Source: Symsagittifera roscoffensis (lineage: Eukaryota; Xenacoelomorpha; Acoela; Convolutidae). Taken from it: DNA of 64,000 bases. Within the stretch, counting starts at the first letter, position 1; every line of letters starts with the position of its first letter. Positions 48,059 to 59,942 of the stretch are shown here, in pieces. The translations under genes were made by a program, and so were the position numbers. The notes under the pieces were generated by a model. It did not search any database. It saw nothing but the letters and a program-made list of their open reading frames with translations, and was not told the origin of the DNA. The stretch spans positions 73,553,617-73,617,616 of the forward strand of contig NC_087063.1 of assembly GCF_963678635.1 (NCBI RefSeq), read 5' to 3'.

Positions 48059-48500
48059 TCAGTTGAACCGTTTGTAATTCCAAATCGGGAGTTTCAGAGC
48101 TTGTTCCCAGATATTGTTCAAAATATCTGTTTTTTTTCTGTTTTGATTAACCACCTCCTCAGTGGTATTTGGAACCCTTGATAAGCAGTCTGCATGTGGA
48201 ATTTTCTTTCCTGCTTCGTGCTTGATTTCGAATTGGAACTGTACTAGTATTTCCAACCGTGTCGCTATCATACCGACTGGCTCCTTGAAGCTATAAAGCC
48301 ACGTTACGGTTCTGTGATAGTTCCAGAATTAATGCGTGAAATGTTTTGGTGCCTGCTGTAGTTTTTCTGTCAGTTCCTTTAATGCTTTTTTGCACGCTTC
48401 ATTAGGAACGGATTTTTCACTCGTATTAAGAACTTTGTGAAGTGGTTCCGCTGTTTTTCCAAACCCTTCAATTAACTTTCGGTAGAAATCAATGAGTCCT
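48059..48500 (-). pseudogene. Ty3/gypsy RNase H region, copy 1
   Basis: 48059-48271 holds QFEIKHEAGKKIPHADCLSR, the conserved C-terminal end of gypsy RNase H (G-x-x-N/I-x-x-A-D-x-L-S-R). Sequence up to 48500 belongs to the N-terminal RNase H part but is interrupted by stops. A near-identical copy lies at 50093-50520. Confidence 0.75.
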
Positions 48501-49125
48501 TATACCGCCCGCAGTTGTTTGATATTGTGCGAATCTTTTATGTGTTTTACTGCGTTTGTCTTTTTCGGATCAGCTTCTACGCCGTTGTTCGACAAAATAT
48601 GTCCAAAAAAATGTTTTTTTTTTTTGGAAAAACCTGCATTTCGATCCTTTTTATTTTTAACCCTGCTTCTGTCAGTCGACACAGAATAAGTTTCAACCTC
48701 TCTAGATGTTCTTCAAATGTTCTACCAAAGATTATAAAGTCTTCTGTGTACACCAAACCAATTTCGTGTGATAACCCACTCAGTATTAACTCCATTAAGT
48801 TTTGAAATGCTCCAGGCGCAGAAGTGACACCTATCGGTAGTCTTTTCCTTTAATAGAGACCGATCGGCGTTATAAAGGCCATAAGATTTTGCAAGTCGTC
48901 AGAGTCTTCATCTAGTGCCATTTGAAAGTAGCCAGAAGTTGAATCAATGTTTGAAAAGAACATACTACCATCCAATGAGTCGATGACATCACTTATCCTT
49001 GGTAGGGGCCAGCTTGTCTTTTCGATCTGATTGTTCAATCCTCTGTAATCAACTACTGACCTGTGGGAATCGTCTTTTTTTAACAAGTATGGATGGGGCT
49101 GCCCAATTAGAGTGACTTGGTTCAA
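48500..49125 (-). pseudogene. Ty3/gypsy reverse transcriptase, copy 1
   Basis: The frame 48850-49125 carries RSVVDYRGLNNQIEK, WPLPRISDVIDSLDG and FFSNIDSTSGYFQMAL (finger/palm motifs). 48577-48795 carries the palm motif as YTEDFIIFGRTFEEHL. The canonical Y-x-D-D is replaced by Y-x-E-D in this and the other copies. A stop and frame change at about 48800-48850 separates the halves. A second near-identical RT is at 50535-51158 and partial ones at 52519-53040 and 56404-56940. Confidence 0.85.
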
Positions 49126-49185
49126 CTAGGTTACTTTTTTGTAAATCCTGCCCGATCTTTTTTATGGCTTTGCGTTTTTCAAAAT

Positions 49186-50040
49186 TCATACTTTGGTATG
49201 CCAGCCGAAATGGCTTCTTGCGTCAGCGTTTAACTTTTTTTGTCTGATATTATCCGAAAACCATAAGTCCGTTGAGCTGCGCGAAAAGTACAATATATGT
49301 TTATCAAATATTATCTGTACTTTTTTCTTTTCTTCAGATGACAATTGTGCACTGTCCAGAGTAGCGTGTTTGTCCAATTTGAAAGGCTCCTGATGCTGCG
49401 GTCATTCTTTGCTACTAAAGAGTCTGTTTACTTGAATCTGATTTCTGAAATCGGTATAAAGAGCAATTTTGCTGTCATGGTATATGTCAATCGCTTCATT
49501 ATGCATGTTCAGTACCTTCAGGCATTTTTTTTCTCGGTTTACGTTAACCTGTGAGTCAGCTACCAGTAATCCGGTTCTTTCTTTGAATTCTTGTATGCCT
49601 TCAAATAAACCTTCTGTGCTACTAAAGACGGTAACGTTTTCAACCATGATGACGATTTCTACTAGTTTGTCATGTCTGCTGGGATTCTTGCATTCCTCTC
49701 TGCTATTGCAAAGGTTCGGACACAGGTCGTTGTTCGTGCTGATATAGGTAGTGCTGTCCGATGTTCCGTACTGTATAGCAATTGTTCGCCAATATTTGGA
49801 ATACTTTCGTGATCTATCATGAAATCCAAACCACGAAGGCAGGGTAAGCAGTTATCCGCCGTTTTTGAAAACTGTTGGGCGAACTCCCCGAATTTTGGTT
49901 TCATTTGGATTTTGATGTCGACACTGCCAACTATTTTCAACGCCGAACTATTAGCCGCTTACACTTTATTAAAAAAAGTTTTTATGCTTCCCGGCTTTCC
50001 AAGCTGTTCATACGTGTCGACACTCATGAACGAAATGCTG
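49186..50040 (-). pseudogene. Ty3/gypsy protease-to-RT linker, copy 1
   Basis: Three frames (49186-49377, 49402-49647, 49662-49940) hold the segment between the protease and RT. NCLPCLRGLDFMIDHE resembles the conserved region after the retropepsin active site (I/L-L-G-x-D-F). At about 50041 it jumps to an RNase H sequence, which is the join of a tandem duplication. Confidence 0.65.
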
Positions 50041-50044
50041 CTCC

Positions 50045-51707
50045 CTCTCTTATTTTGCACCCAGTTTTTTGCCGTCCATATTTCATTAGGTTTCAGTTGA
50101 ACCGTTTGTATTTCCAAATCGGGAGTTTCAGAGCTTGTTCCCAGATATTGTTCAAAATATCTGTTTTTTTTCTGTTTTGATTAACCACCTCAATGTTATT
50201 TGGAACCCTTGATAAGCAGTCTGCATGTGGAATTTTCTTTCCTGCTTCGTGCTTGATTTCGAATTGGAACTGTACTAGTATTTCCAACCGTGTCGCTATC
50301 ATACCGACTGACTGGCTCCTTGAAGCTATAAAGCCACGTTACGGTTCTGTGTTAGTTCCAGAATTAATGCGTGAAATGTTTTGGTGCCTGCTGTAGTTTT
50401 TCTTTCAGCTCCTTCAATGCTTTTTTGCACGCTTCATTAGGAACGGATTTTTCACTCGTATTAAGAACTTTGTGAAGTGGTTCCGCTGTTTTTCCAAACC
50501 CTTCAATTAACTTTCGGTAGAAATCAATGAGTCCTTATACCGCCCGCAGTTGTTTGATATTGTGCGAATTTTTTATGTGTTTTACTGCGTTTGTCTTTTC
50601 CGGATCAGCTTCTACGCCGTTGTTCGACACAATATGTCCAAAAAAATGGTTTTTTTTTGGAAAAACCTGCATTTCGATCCTTTTTATTTTTAACCCTGCT
50701 TCTGTCAGTCGACACAGAATAAGTTTCAACCTCTCTAGATGTTCTTCAATTGTTCTACCAAAGATTATAAAGTCTTCTATGTACACCAAACCAATTTCGT
50801 ATGATAACCCACTCAGTATTAACTCCATTAAGTTTTGAAATGCTCCTGGCGCTGAAGCGAGACCTATCGGTAGTCTTTTCCTTTAATAGAGACCGATCGG
50901 CGTTATAAAGGCCATAAGATTTTGCAAGTCGTCAGAGTCTTCATTTAGCGCCATTTGAAAGTAGCCAGAAGTTGAATCAATCTTTGAAAAGAACATACTA
51001 CCATCCAATGAGTCGATGATATCACTTATCCTTGGTAGGGGCCAGCTTGTCTTTTCGATCTGATTGTTCAATCCTCTGTAATCAACTACTGACCTGTGGG
51101 AATCGTCTTTTTTTAACAAGTATGGATGGGGCTGCCCAATTAGAGTGACTTGGTTCAACTAGGTTACTTTTTTGTAAATCCTGCCCGATCTTTTTTATGG
51201 CTTTCCGTTTTTCAAAATTCATACTTTGGTATGCCCGCCGAAATGGCTTCTTGCGTCAGCGTTTAACTTTTTATTTGTCTGATATTATCCGAAAACCATA
51301 AGTCCGTTGAGTTGCGCGAAAAGTCCAATTTATGTTTATCAAATTTTATCTGTACTTTTTTCTTTTCTTGAGATGACAATTGTGCACTGTCCAGAGTAGC
51401 GTGTTTGTCCAATTTGAAAGGCTCCTGATGCTGCGGTCATTCTTTGCTACTAAAGAGTCTGTTCACTTGAATCTGATTTCTGAAATCGGTATAAAGAGCA
51501 ATTTTGCTGTCATGGTATATGTCAATCGCTTCATTATGCATGTTCAGTACCTTCAGGCATTTTTTTTCTCGGTTTACGTTAACCTGTGAGTCAGCTACCA
51601 GTATTCCGTTTCTTTCTTTGAATTCCTGTATGCCTTCAAATAAACCTTCTGTGCTACTAAAGACGGTAACGTTTTCAACCTTTATGACGATTTCTACTGG
51701 GGATTCT
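50045..51707 (-). repeat. Internal tandem duplicate of RNase H-RT-linker
   Basis: Matches 48010-49673 at an offset of about 2034 bases with few differences (for example RNase H at 50093-50302, RT at 50535-51158). The copy ends near 51707, where sequence changes to the gag start and leader. Confidence 0.85.
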
Positions 51708-51737
51708 CCGATTTCTACTGGAGTTTGTCATGTTTAA

Positions 51738-52374
51738 CCGAACTTGCCGTTGCCATACTTAACCCACAACCTACTTAATTATTTATCCCTGTAGTTGGAG
51801 TTTTTCTAGTTCTCATCCGCTTTTTCCAGCTTAAAATAACGTTTTATGTCCCTCCAACTACAGTTTATCCGCTTTTGTCTCAGAAATTTTGTTTTTCAAC
51901 TCGGTTTTTTTTACCTTTCCGTCGAATTCGGTACAATTGTTTCTTGCTTTACACGATTAATTGACAATTGACTACCCAAAACAGCTGAAAAAATTTCAAG
52001 GTTGATCGATTTATTGTCGAGTTTTCCTGGTTTTCTCTATGAAACATGATTTGAACATTTTATTTGTTTTTTTTTAAATGTTTTCCTGGCATGCTCGACA
52101 ACTTTTGATCACTTTGAATTTTTTTGAAACTCACTTATTCGTCCTGACTCTTGTTGTTTTCTCTGTCGCCACTGTAGGATCAGCCCAACACGTGCTTTTT
52201 CGGATTGAAACAAGGATTCAGTATAAGTTAAATTGAAAATTCGAAATATCTTAAACTGCTTTTTTATTTATATTCAAAATTGGTCCCGCAGACTTATGTG
52301 ATGATTACAGGAATTTATTATTGAAAGTGTTTATTGAGGAAGGTTTTATAAATGTCCTGATTCTTGTTGTTTTC
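51738..52374 (-). repeat. Leader and truncated LTR (LTR-b)
   Basis: 51738-52172 is the untranslated leader that also lies at 55012-55426 and 58887-59302. 52173-52350 is the first part of an LTR (TGTAGGATCAGCCCAACACG). It breaks off and is followed by a short leader-like scrap (TCCTGATTCTTGTTGTTTTC) before RT sequence resumes at about 52375. Confidence 0.8.
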
Positions 52375-53318
52375 TTAAGAACTTTGTAAATTGGTTCCGC
52401 TGTTTTTCCTAACCCTTCAATTAACTTTCGGTAGAAACCATTGAGTCCTTATACCGCCCGCAGTTATTTGATAATGTGAGGATCTTTTATGTGTTTTACT
52501 GCGTTTATCTTTTCCGTATCAACTTCTACGCCGTTGTTCGACACAATATGTCCAAGAAAATGGATTTTTTTTTTGGAAAAACCTGCATTTCAATCCTTTT
52601 TTTTTTAACCCTGCTTCTGTCAGTCGACACAGAATAAGTTTCAACCTCTCTAGATGTTCTTCAAATGTTCTACCAAAGATTATCAAGTGTTCTATGTACA
52701 CCAAACCAATTTCGTATGATAACCCACTCAGTATTAACTCCATTGGTTTTGAAAAGCTCCTGGCGCTGAAGCGAGATCTATCGGTAGTCTTTTCCTTTAC
52801 TGAGACAGATCGGCGTTATAAAGGCCGTAAGATTTTGCAGGTCGTCAGAGTCTTCATCTAGCGCAATTTGAAAGTAGCCAGAAGTTGAATCAATGTTTGA
52901 AAAGAACATATTACCATCCAATGACAACCTTTATCCTTGGTAGGGGCCAGCTTGTCTTTTCGATCTGATTGTTCAATCCTCTGTAATCAACTACTGATCT
53001 GTGGGAATCGTCTTTTTTAACAAGTATCGATGGTGCTGCCCAATTAGAGTGACTTGGTTCAACTAGGCTGCTTTTTTTTTAAATCCTGTCCGATCTTTTT
53101 TATGGCTTTCCGTTTTTCAAAACCGATACTTCGGTATGCCCGCCGAAATGGCTTCTTGCGTCAGCGTTTAACTTTATTTTTTGTCTGATATTATCCGAAA
53201 GCCATACGTCCGTTGAGCTGCGTGAAAAGTCCAAATTATGTTTATCAAATATTATCTGTACTTTTTTCTTTTCTTCAGATGACAATTGTGCGTTGTTCAG
53301 AGTAGCGTGTTTGTCCAA
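52375..53318 (-). pseudogene. Ty3/gypsy reverse transcriptase, copy 3 (truncated)
   Basis: 52519-52743 carries the palm motif as YIEHLIIFG, further decayed from Y-x-E-D. RT finger motifs near 52840-53010 are frame-shifted and partly deleted. 53100-53318 is the linker N-terminal to RT. Confidence 0.75.
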
Positions 53319-53342
53319 TTTGAAAGGCTCCTGATGCTGTGG

Positions 53343-53771
53343 TCATTCCTTGCTACTAAAGAGTCCGTTTACTTGAATCTGATTTCTGAAATTGGTATAA
53401 AGAGCAATTTTGTTGTCATGGTATATGTCAGTCGCTTCATTTCGCTTGTTCAGTACCTTCAGGCAACTTTTTTCTTGGTTAACGCTAACCTGTGAGTCAG
53501 CTACCAGTAATCCGGTTTTTTCTTTGAATTCCTGTATGCCTTCAAATAAACCTTCTGTGCTACTAAAGACGGTAACGTTTTCAACCTTGATGACGATTTC
53601 TACTAGTTTTTCTTGTCTGCTGGTGATTGTTGCATTCCTCTCTGCTATTGCAAAGGTTCGGATACCGGTCGTTGTTCGTGTTGATATAGGTAGTGCTGTC
53701 CGATGTTTCGTACTGTATAGCAATTGTTCGCCAATATTTAGAATACATTCGTGATCTATCATGAAGTCCAA
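53343..53771 (-). pseudogene. Ty3/gypsy protease-RT linker, copy 3
   Basis: A 142-codon open frame begins at the conserved GLDFMIDHE region and continues through NIGEQLLYSTKHRTALPIST. Corresponds to 49402-49850 and 57240-57659. Confidence 0.65.
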
Positions 53772-53882
53772 ACCACGAAGGCAGGGTAAGCAGTTATCCG
53801 CCGTTTTTAAAGACTGTTGCGCGAACCCTCCGAATTTTAGATTTTGATGTCGACACTGCCAACTGTTTTCAACGCCGAACTA

Positions 53883-54209
53883 TTAGCCGCTAACACTTTT
53901 AATATTAAAAGACTTTATGCTTCCCGGCTTTCCAAGCCGTTCATACGTGTCGACACTCATGAACGAATTGCTACTCCCACTGTTTAACAGTCCTATTATC
54001 AATTTCCCGTTCAAAAACAACTCCACTCTGAAACAGTTTGTTTTGTTAGTGGAGAACACCCTGATTACATTGGTTTGTTCCGTCCTTTTATTCCAAGGGC
54101 AATTTCGTTTATTATGGTTAGAAGTTCCACAAGTAAAACAAATACGGCAGTTCTTCGCCCAATGGTCCTTTTGCCCACATAGTCGACATTTGTCATAGTT
54201 GTTTTCCAT
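53883..54209 (-). pseudogene. Gag zinc knuckles and retropepsin, copy with CCHC pair
   Basis: Two CCHC knuckles are visible, CRLCGQKDHWAKNC and CFTCGTSNHNKRNC. The aspartic-protease region follows (VELFLNGKLIIGLLNSGSSN). The active-site triad reads N-S-G where D-T/S-G is expected, a single-base change from GAC to AAC. The copy at 57771-57989 has the same Asn. Confidence 0.8.
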
Positions 54210-54317
54210 ACTGAGATTGTCATTTCTGTCGGGCGAATTTGGTCCTGGGGTGCGAGTTCTTGCTCGTTCTCTTGAACCGTGTTCCCTATATCGGTTTCCA
54301 TCGCGTTGCGTTTCTCC

Positions 54318-55011
54318 TCAGTGGCTGTTTTCTTTTTGACCGTCACTGGTCCGGGCATTATTTTCATTACCAACCGACATCTGTTGGACTAGTTTTTTCA
54401 CCGATTCTTTTAGGTTTTCTGTTTCATCCCTCCGTATGGCTGCTATTCGTGGCGTTAGTTCTTCTTCCTCATTTCTAATCACGGCTTCCAGGTGAAGTTC
54501 CCGCTCTGAAGCATTCGCAATGTTCTTGTCCTTGTCCCCAGTTGTCTTGTGGAGCTCAAGTCTAACTTGGATGTGGTGGATCCCGTGGAGAAAACCTCGA
54601 ACCACTCAGTGATCCCGTATGTTATGGGAATTGTTTGGGTACGCCTTCAGGGCCAATTGCTGTAAATCCCCCAGTAAATCTTAATTTTTCTCCTGCCTGC
54701 TGCACGCGAAGCGCTAGCCGTCCACGGAACACCATCGGTTTTTAACTGTAATGTCTTTGAAAAGCTTTAACGGTCTCATCATAGCTATTTGTGGCTGCCT
54801 CTGGGAGGATACGGTGAAATTCGATTGCAGATTTCTGCAATCTTAACGCGAAATAATGCGGCCGTTCATCAGTTTCGGTTCCACTTACAGTACGTTTCCA
54901 GTTTTGTAGTTCGACTAAAAGCTCAAAGTGTGTTAAGTAGTTTTCAAAGTCGTTAGAACCGGTGAATGCCTCCGGCAATATCATCTTGGATACCGAACTT
55001 GCCGTTGCCAT
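54318..55011 (-). pseudogene. Ty3/gypsy gag, copy 1
   Basis: 54742-55011 is the N-terminal gag (MATASSVSKMILPEAF, then ENYLTHFELLVELQNWK), resembling the conserved gypsy gag pattern F-x-G...W..YF. Sequence then shifts frame; 54318-54605 holds a charged, coiled-coil-like C-terminal part. The start ATG at 55011 is the same as in the copy at 58886. Confidence 0.75.
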
Positions 55012-55426
55012 ACTTAACCCACAACCTACTTAATTATTTATCCCTGTAGTTGGAGTTTTTCTAGTTCTCATCCGCTTTTTCCAGCTTAAAATAACGTTTT
55101 ATGTCCCTCCAACTACAGTTTATCCGCTTTTGTCTCAGAAATTTTGTTTTTCAACTCGGTTTTTTTTACCTTTCCGTCGAATTCGGTACAATTGTTTCTT
55201 GCTTTACACGATTAATTGACAATTGACTACCCAAAACAGCTGAAAAAATTTCAAGGTTGATCGATTTATTGTCGATTTTTACTGGTTTTCTCTATGAAAC
55301 GTGATTTGAGCGTTTAATTTGTTTTTTTAAATGTTTTCCTGGCATGCTCGACAACTTTTGATCACTTCGAATTTTTTTCGAAACTCACTTGTTCTTCCTG
55401 ACTCTTGTTGTTTTCTCTGTCGCCAC

Positions 55427-55902
55427 TGGAGGATCAGCCCAACACGTGCTTCTCGGATTGAAACAAAGATTCAGTATAAGTTGAATTACAATTTCGAAAT
55501 ATCTTAAACTGCTTTTATATTTATATTCAAAGTTGGTCCCGCAGACTTATGTGATAATTGTAGGAATTTATTATGGAAAGGGTTTATCAAGGAAGGTTTT
55601 ATAAAGCAACTGGTTGTTCTATTTGTACAATTTTTATGATGTTCCCGGGTTACCCGTTTCTATCCTTAATCCGAGTAATTATTGATTTTACCCAGATTAC
55701 AGATTTCGCAGCTTTTGTCAGCTTTAAGTGACACTATATAAAGTGAAGTTTTCTCCCGCCTTTCAAGGCGTTTGCATATTTGTCAAATTTATTTTTTGCG
55801 CTGACAGTTCTCAGACATCATAAATAAGCAATGACCTTTGCCAAACTAGTTCAAGTTATGATTTTGACAATTTACTATCAAGGAAACTTTCGTTTCCCTA
55901 CA
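55427..55902 (-). mobile_element. Internal LTR (LTR-c)
   Basis: 476 bases, TGGAGGATCAGCCC...TTTCCCTACA on the plus strand. The leader lies on its left as at a 5' LTR. On its right is the same outside flank as LTR-d (ATAGGATATTGG...), which shows it was copied together with its flank by a segmental duplication and not inserted separately. Confidence 0.85.
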
Positions 55903-56270
55903 ATAGGATATTGGAAATGGGACGAACTCTGTATGGGACGAAATCTGTTAATTAAATAGATAAAACAAAATCTGTAGAAGGGCGAATTGTGTGCCAATCT
56001 TTCAAACAGTGCCTTGTTTTCACAAATAGATAGTTGCTTTGCCTAAACACGTTTTATTTTAAAAAAATGGAAATGTGAGATATTTTTTTGGCTAAGAAAA
56101 TTTGTAGCCCCGTTTTGGGGCAAAAATCCGTCTAGAAGGGGTGTGGGTCTGGTTACTGAAAGTAACGCTCAACCATTTTTATCCAACCCCCCCCCCCCCC
56201 CCACCATCACCACCAGAAGGTTACCGTGGGTGGGGGTTAAATCTTAGATTTAGGAATTACCCGAAGTAAT
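55903..56270. repeat. Duplicated host flank with poly-C tract
   Basis: Matches 59943-60285: CTGTTAATTAAATAGATAAA, AGTGCCTTGTTTTCACAAAT, GGTTACTGAAAGTAACGCTC, a C-run of about 16 (56187-56202) and GGTTACCGTGGG. It ends in AATTAAAAGC and joins directly to RT sequence, the junction of a ~3.88-kb tandem duplication. Confidence 0.85.
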
Positions 56271-58886
56271 TAAAAGCGGTTCCGCTGTTTTTCCTAACCC
56301 TTCAATTAACTTTCGGTAGAAACCATTGAGTCCTTATACCGCCCGCAGTTATTTGATAATGTGAGGATCTTTTATGTGTTTTACTGCGTTTATCTTTTCC
56401 GGATCAACTTCTACGCCGTTGTTCGACACAATATGTCCAAGAAAATGGATTTTTTTGGAAAAACCTGCATTTCAATCCTTTTATTTTAAACCCTGCTTCT
56501 GTCAGTCGACACAGAATAAGTTTCAACCTCTCTAGATGTTCTTCAAATGTTCTACCAAAGATTATAAAGTCTTCTATGTACACCAAACCAATTTCGTATG
56601 ATAACCCACTCAGTATTAACTCCATTAAGTTTTGAAATGCTCCAGGCGCAGAAGTGAGACCTATCGGTAGTCTTTTCCTTTAATAGAGACCGATCGGCGT
56701 TATAAAGGCCATAAGATTTTGCAAGTCGTCAGAGTCTTCATCTAGTGCCATTTGAAAGTAGCCAGAAGTTGAATCAATGTTTGAAAAGAACATATTACCA
56801 TCCAATGAGTCGATGACAACCTTTATCCTTGGTAGGGGCCAGCTTGTCTTTTCGATCTGATTGTTCAATCCTCTGTAATCAACTACTGATCTGTGGGAAT
56901 CGTCCTTTTTAACAAGTATCGATAGTGCTGCCCAATTAGAGTGACTTGGTTCAACTAGGCTGCTTTTTTTTTAAATCCTGTCCGATCTTTTTTATGGCTT
57001 TCCGTTTTTCAAAACCGATACTTTAGTATGCCAGCCGAAATGGCTTCTTGCGTCAGCGTTTAACTTTTTTTGTCTGATATTATCCGAAAACCATAAGTCC
57101 GTTGAGCTGCGCGAAAAGTCCAACTTATGTTTATCAAATATTATCTGTACTTTTTTCTTTTCTTCAGATGACAATTGTGCACTGTCCAGAGTAGCGTGTT
57201 TGTCCAATTTGAAAGGCTGCTGATGCTGCGGTCATTCTTTGCTACTAAAGAGTCTGTTTACTTGAATCTGATTTCTGAAATTGGTATAAAGAGCAATTAT
57301 GCTGTCATGGTATATGCCAATTGCTTCATTTCGCATGTTCAGTACCTTCAGGCAACTTTTTTCTTGTTTATGCTAACCTGTGAGTCAGCTACCAGTAGTC
57401 CGGTTTTTTCTTTGAATTCCTGTATGCCTTCAATTAAACCTTCTGTGCTACTGAAGACGGTACCGTTTTCAACCTTGATGACGATTTCTACTAGTTTTTC
57501 TTGTCTGCTGGTGATTCTTGCATTCCTCTCTGCTATTGCAAAGGTTCGGATACCGGTCGTTGTTCGTGTTGATATAGGTAGTGCTGTCCGATGTTTCGTA
57601 CTGTATAGCAATTGTTCGCCAATATTTAGAATACATTCGTGATCTATCATGAAGTCCAAACCACGAAGGCGGGGTAAGCAGTTATCCGCCGTTTTTAAAG
57701 ACTGTTGCGCGAACCCTCCGAATTTTAGATTTTGATGTCGACACTGCCAACTGTTTTCAACGCCGAACTATTAGCCGCTAACACTTTTAATATTAAAAGA
57801 CTTTATGCTTCCCGGCTTTCCAAGCCGTTCATACGTGTCGACACTCATGAACGAATTGCTACTCCCACTGTTTAACAGTCCTATTATCAATTTCCCGTTC
57901 AAAAACAACTCCACCTTGAAACAATTTGTATTGTTAGTGGATAACACCCTGATTTTATTGGTATGTTCCGTCCTTTTTTCCAAGGGCAATTTCGTTTAAT
58001 GTGGGTAGAAGTTCCAAAAAGTAAAACAATTACGGCAGTCCTTTTGCCCACATAGTCGACATTTGTCATAGTTGTTTTCCCTACTGTGATTGCCATTTCT
58101 TTAGCGCGAATTTGGTCCTGGGGTGCGAGTTCTTGCTCGTTCTCTTGAACCTTGTTCCCTAGATTGGTTTCCATCGCGTTGCGTTTCTCCTCAGTGGCTG
58201 TTGTCTTTTTGACCGTCACTGCTCCGGGCATTATTTTCATTACCAACCGACATCTGTTGGACTAGTTTTTTCACCGAGTCTATTAGGATTTCTGTTTCAT
58301 CCCTCCGTATGGCTGCTATTCGTGGCGTTGGTTCCTCTTCCTCAATTCTAATTACGGCTTCCAGGTGAAGTTCCCGCTCTAAAGTATTCGCAATGTTCAT
58401 GTCCTTGTCCCCAGTTGACTTGCGGAGCTCAAGTCTAACTCGCATGTGGTGGATCCCATGGAGAAAACCTCGAACCACTCAGTGATCATGTTTTTCTTGG
58501 GACTTGTTTGGGTACGCCGTCAGCGCCAATTGCTGTAAATCCCCCATTAAATCTGTTAGTTTTTCTCCTGCCTGCTGCACGCGAAGCGCTAGCCGTCCGC
58601 GGAACACCATCGGTTTTTAACTGTAATGTCTTTGAAAAGCTTTAACGGTCTCATTATAGCTACTTCTGGTTGCCTCTGGGAGGGTACGCTAAAATTCGAT
58701 TGCAGATTTCTGCAATCTCAACGCGAAATAATGCGGCCGTTCATCAGTTTTGGTTCCTCGTACAGTACGTTTCCAATTTTGTAGTTCGGCTAAAAGCTCA
58801 AAGTGTGTTAAGTAGTTTTCAAAGTCGTTAGAACTGGTGAATGCCTCCGGCAATAATATCTTGGATACCGAACTTGCCGTTGCCAT
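56271..58886 (-). pseudogene. Second copy of RT-linker-protease-gag block
   Basis: Repeats 52396-55011 at an offset of about 3875 bases. RT palm motif YIEDFIIFG lies in 56404-56625; linker frames at 56992-57207 and 57348-57659; protease with LLNSGSSN at 57771-57989; gag C-terminal part at 58191-58478; gag N terminus at 58689-58886 (same ATG). It lacks the first zinc knuckle through a deletion near 58035. All parts are broken by stops and shifts. Confidence 0.85.
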
Positions 58887-59302
58887 ACTTAACCCCCACC
58901 CTACTTATTTATTTATCCCTGTAATTGGAGTTTTTCTAGTTCTCATCCGCTTTTTCCAGCTTAAAATAACGCTTCATGTCCCTCCAACTACAGTTTATCC
59001 GCTTTTGTCTCAGAAATTTTGTTTTTCAACTCGGTTTTTTTTACCTTTCCGTTGAAAATCGGTACAATTGCTTCTTGCTTTACACAATTAATTGACAATT
59101 GACTACCCAAAACAGCTGAAAAAAGTTCAAGGTTGATCGATTCATTGTCGAGTTTTCCTGGTTTTCTCTATGAAACATGATTTGAACATTTTATTTGTTT
59201 TTTTAAATGTTTTCCTGGCATGCTCGACAACTTTTGATCACTTCGATTTTTTTTTGAAATTCACTTATTCGTCCTGAATCTTGTTGTTTTCTCTGTCGCC
59301 AC
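58887..59302 (-). other. 5' leader with primer-binding site
   Basis: Untranslated leader between the 5' LTR and gag. One base inside the LTR the minus strand reads TGGCGACAGAGAAAACAAC (59283-59301), a primer-binding site beginning TGG as required to pair with a tRNA CCA end. Which tRNA it pairs with was not determined. Confidence 0.7.
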
Positions 59303-59781
59303 TGTAGGATCAGCCCAACACGTACTTTTTCGGATTGAAACAAGGATTCAGTATAAGTTAAATCGAAAGTTCGAAATATCTTAAACTGCTTTTTTATTTA
59401 TATTCAAAGTTGGTCCCACAGACTTATGTGATAATTACAGGAACTTCTTATTGAAAGTGTTTATCGAGGAAGGTTTTATAAAGCAACTGGTTGTTCTGAA
59501 TGTACAATTTTAATGATGTTCCCGGGTTACCCCGTTTCTATTCTTAATCCGAGTAATTAATGATTTTACCCAAATTTCAGATTTTTGCAGCTTCTGTCAG
59601 CTTTATGTGACCTTATATAAAGTGAAGTTTTCTCCCGTCTGTTAGGGCGTTTGCATATTTGTCAAAGTTATTGATTGCGCTGACATTTCTCAGACATCAT
59701 AAATTACCAATGACCTTTGCCAAACTAGTTCAAGTTATGATCTTGACAATTTACTATCAAGGAAACTTTGGTTTCCCTACA
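59303..59781 (-). mobile_element. 5' LTR (LTR-d), outer right boundary
   Basis: 479 bases, TGTAGGATCAGCCC...TTTCCCTACA on the plus strand, same length as LTR-a. Followed by ATAG (59782-59785), matching the four bases before LTR-a. A TATATAA-like box lies near 59611-59620. Confidence 0.85.
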
Positions 59782-59810
59782 ATAGGATATTGGATATGGG
59801 ACGAAATCTG

Positions 59811-59942
59811 TATGCATACTTGTCAAAGGTATTTATTGCGCTGACATTTCTCAGACATCTTAAATTAGCAATGACCGTTGCCAAACTAGTTCAAGTTAGG
59901 ATCTTGACAATTTACTATCAAGGAAACTTTCGTTTCCCTACA
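59811..59942 (-). repeat. Partial tandem duplicate of LTR end plus flank
   Basis: Repeats the last ~130 bases of the LTR (GCATACTTGTCAAAG to CGTTTCCCTACA) and is followed again by ATAGGATATTGGATATGG. A ~157-bp duplication spanning the LTR/flank boundary. Confidence 0.85.

Noticed and set aside
48492-57642. Many plus-strand frames across the retroelement
   Set aside because: They are antisense shadows of the minus-strand gag-pol relics and recur only because the element is duplicated.
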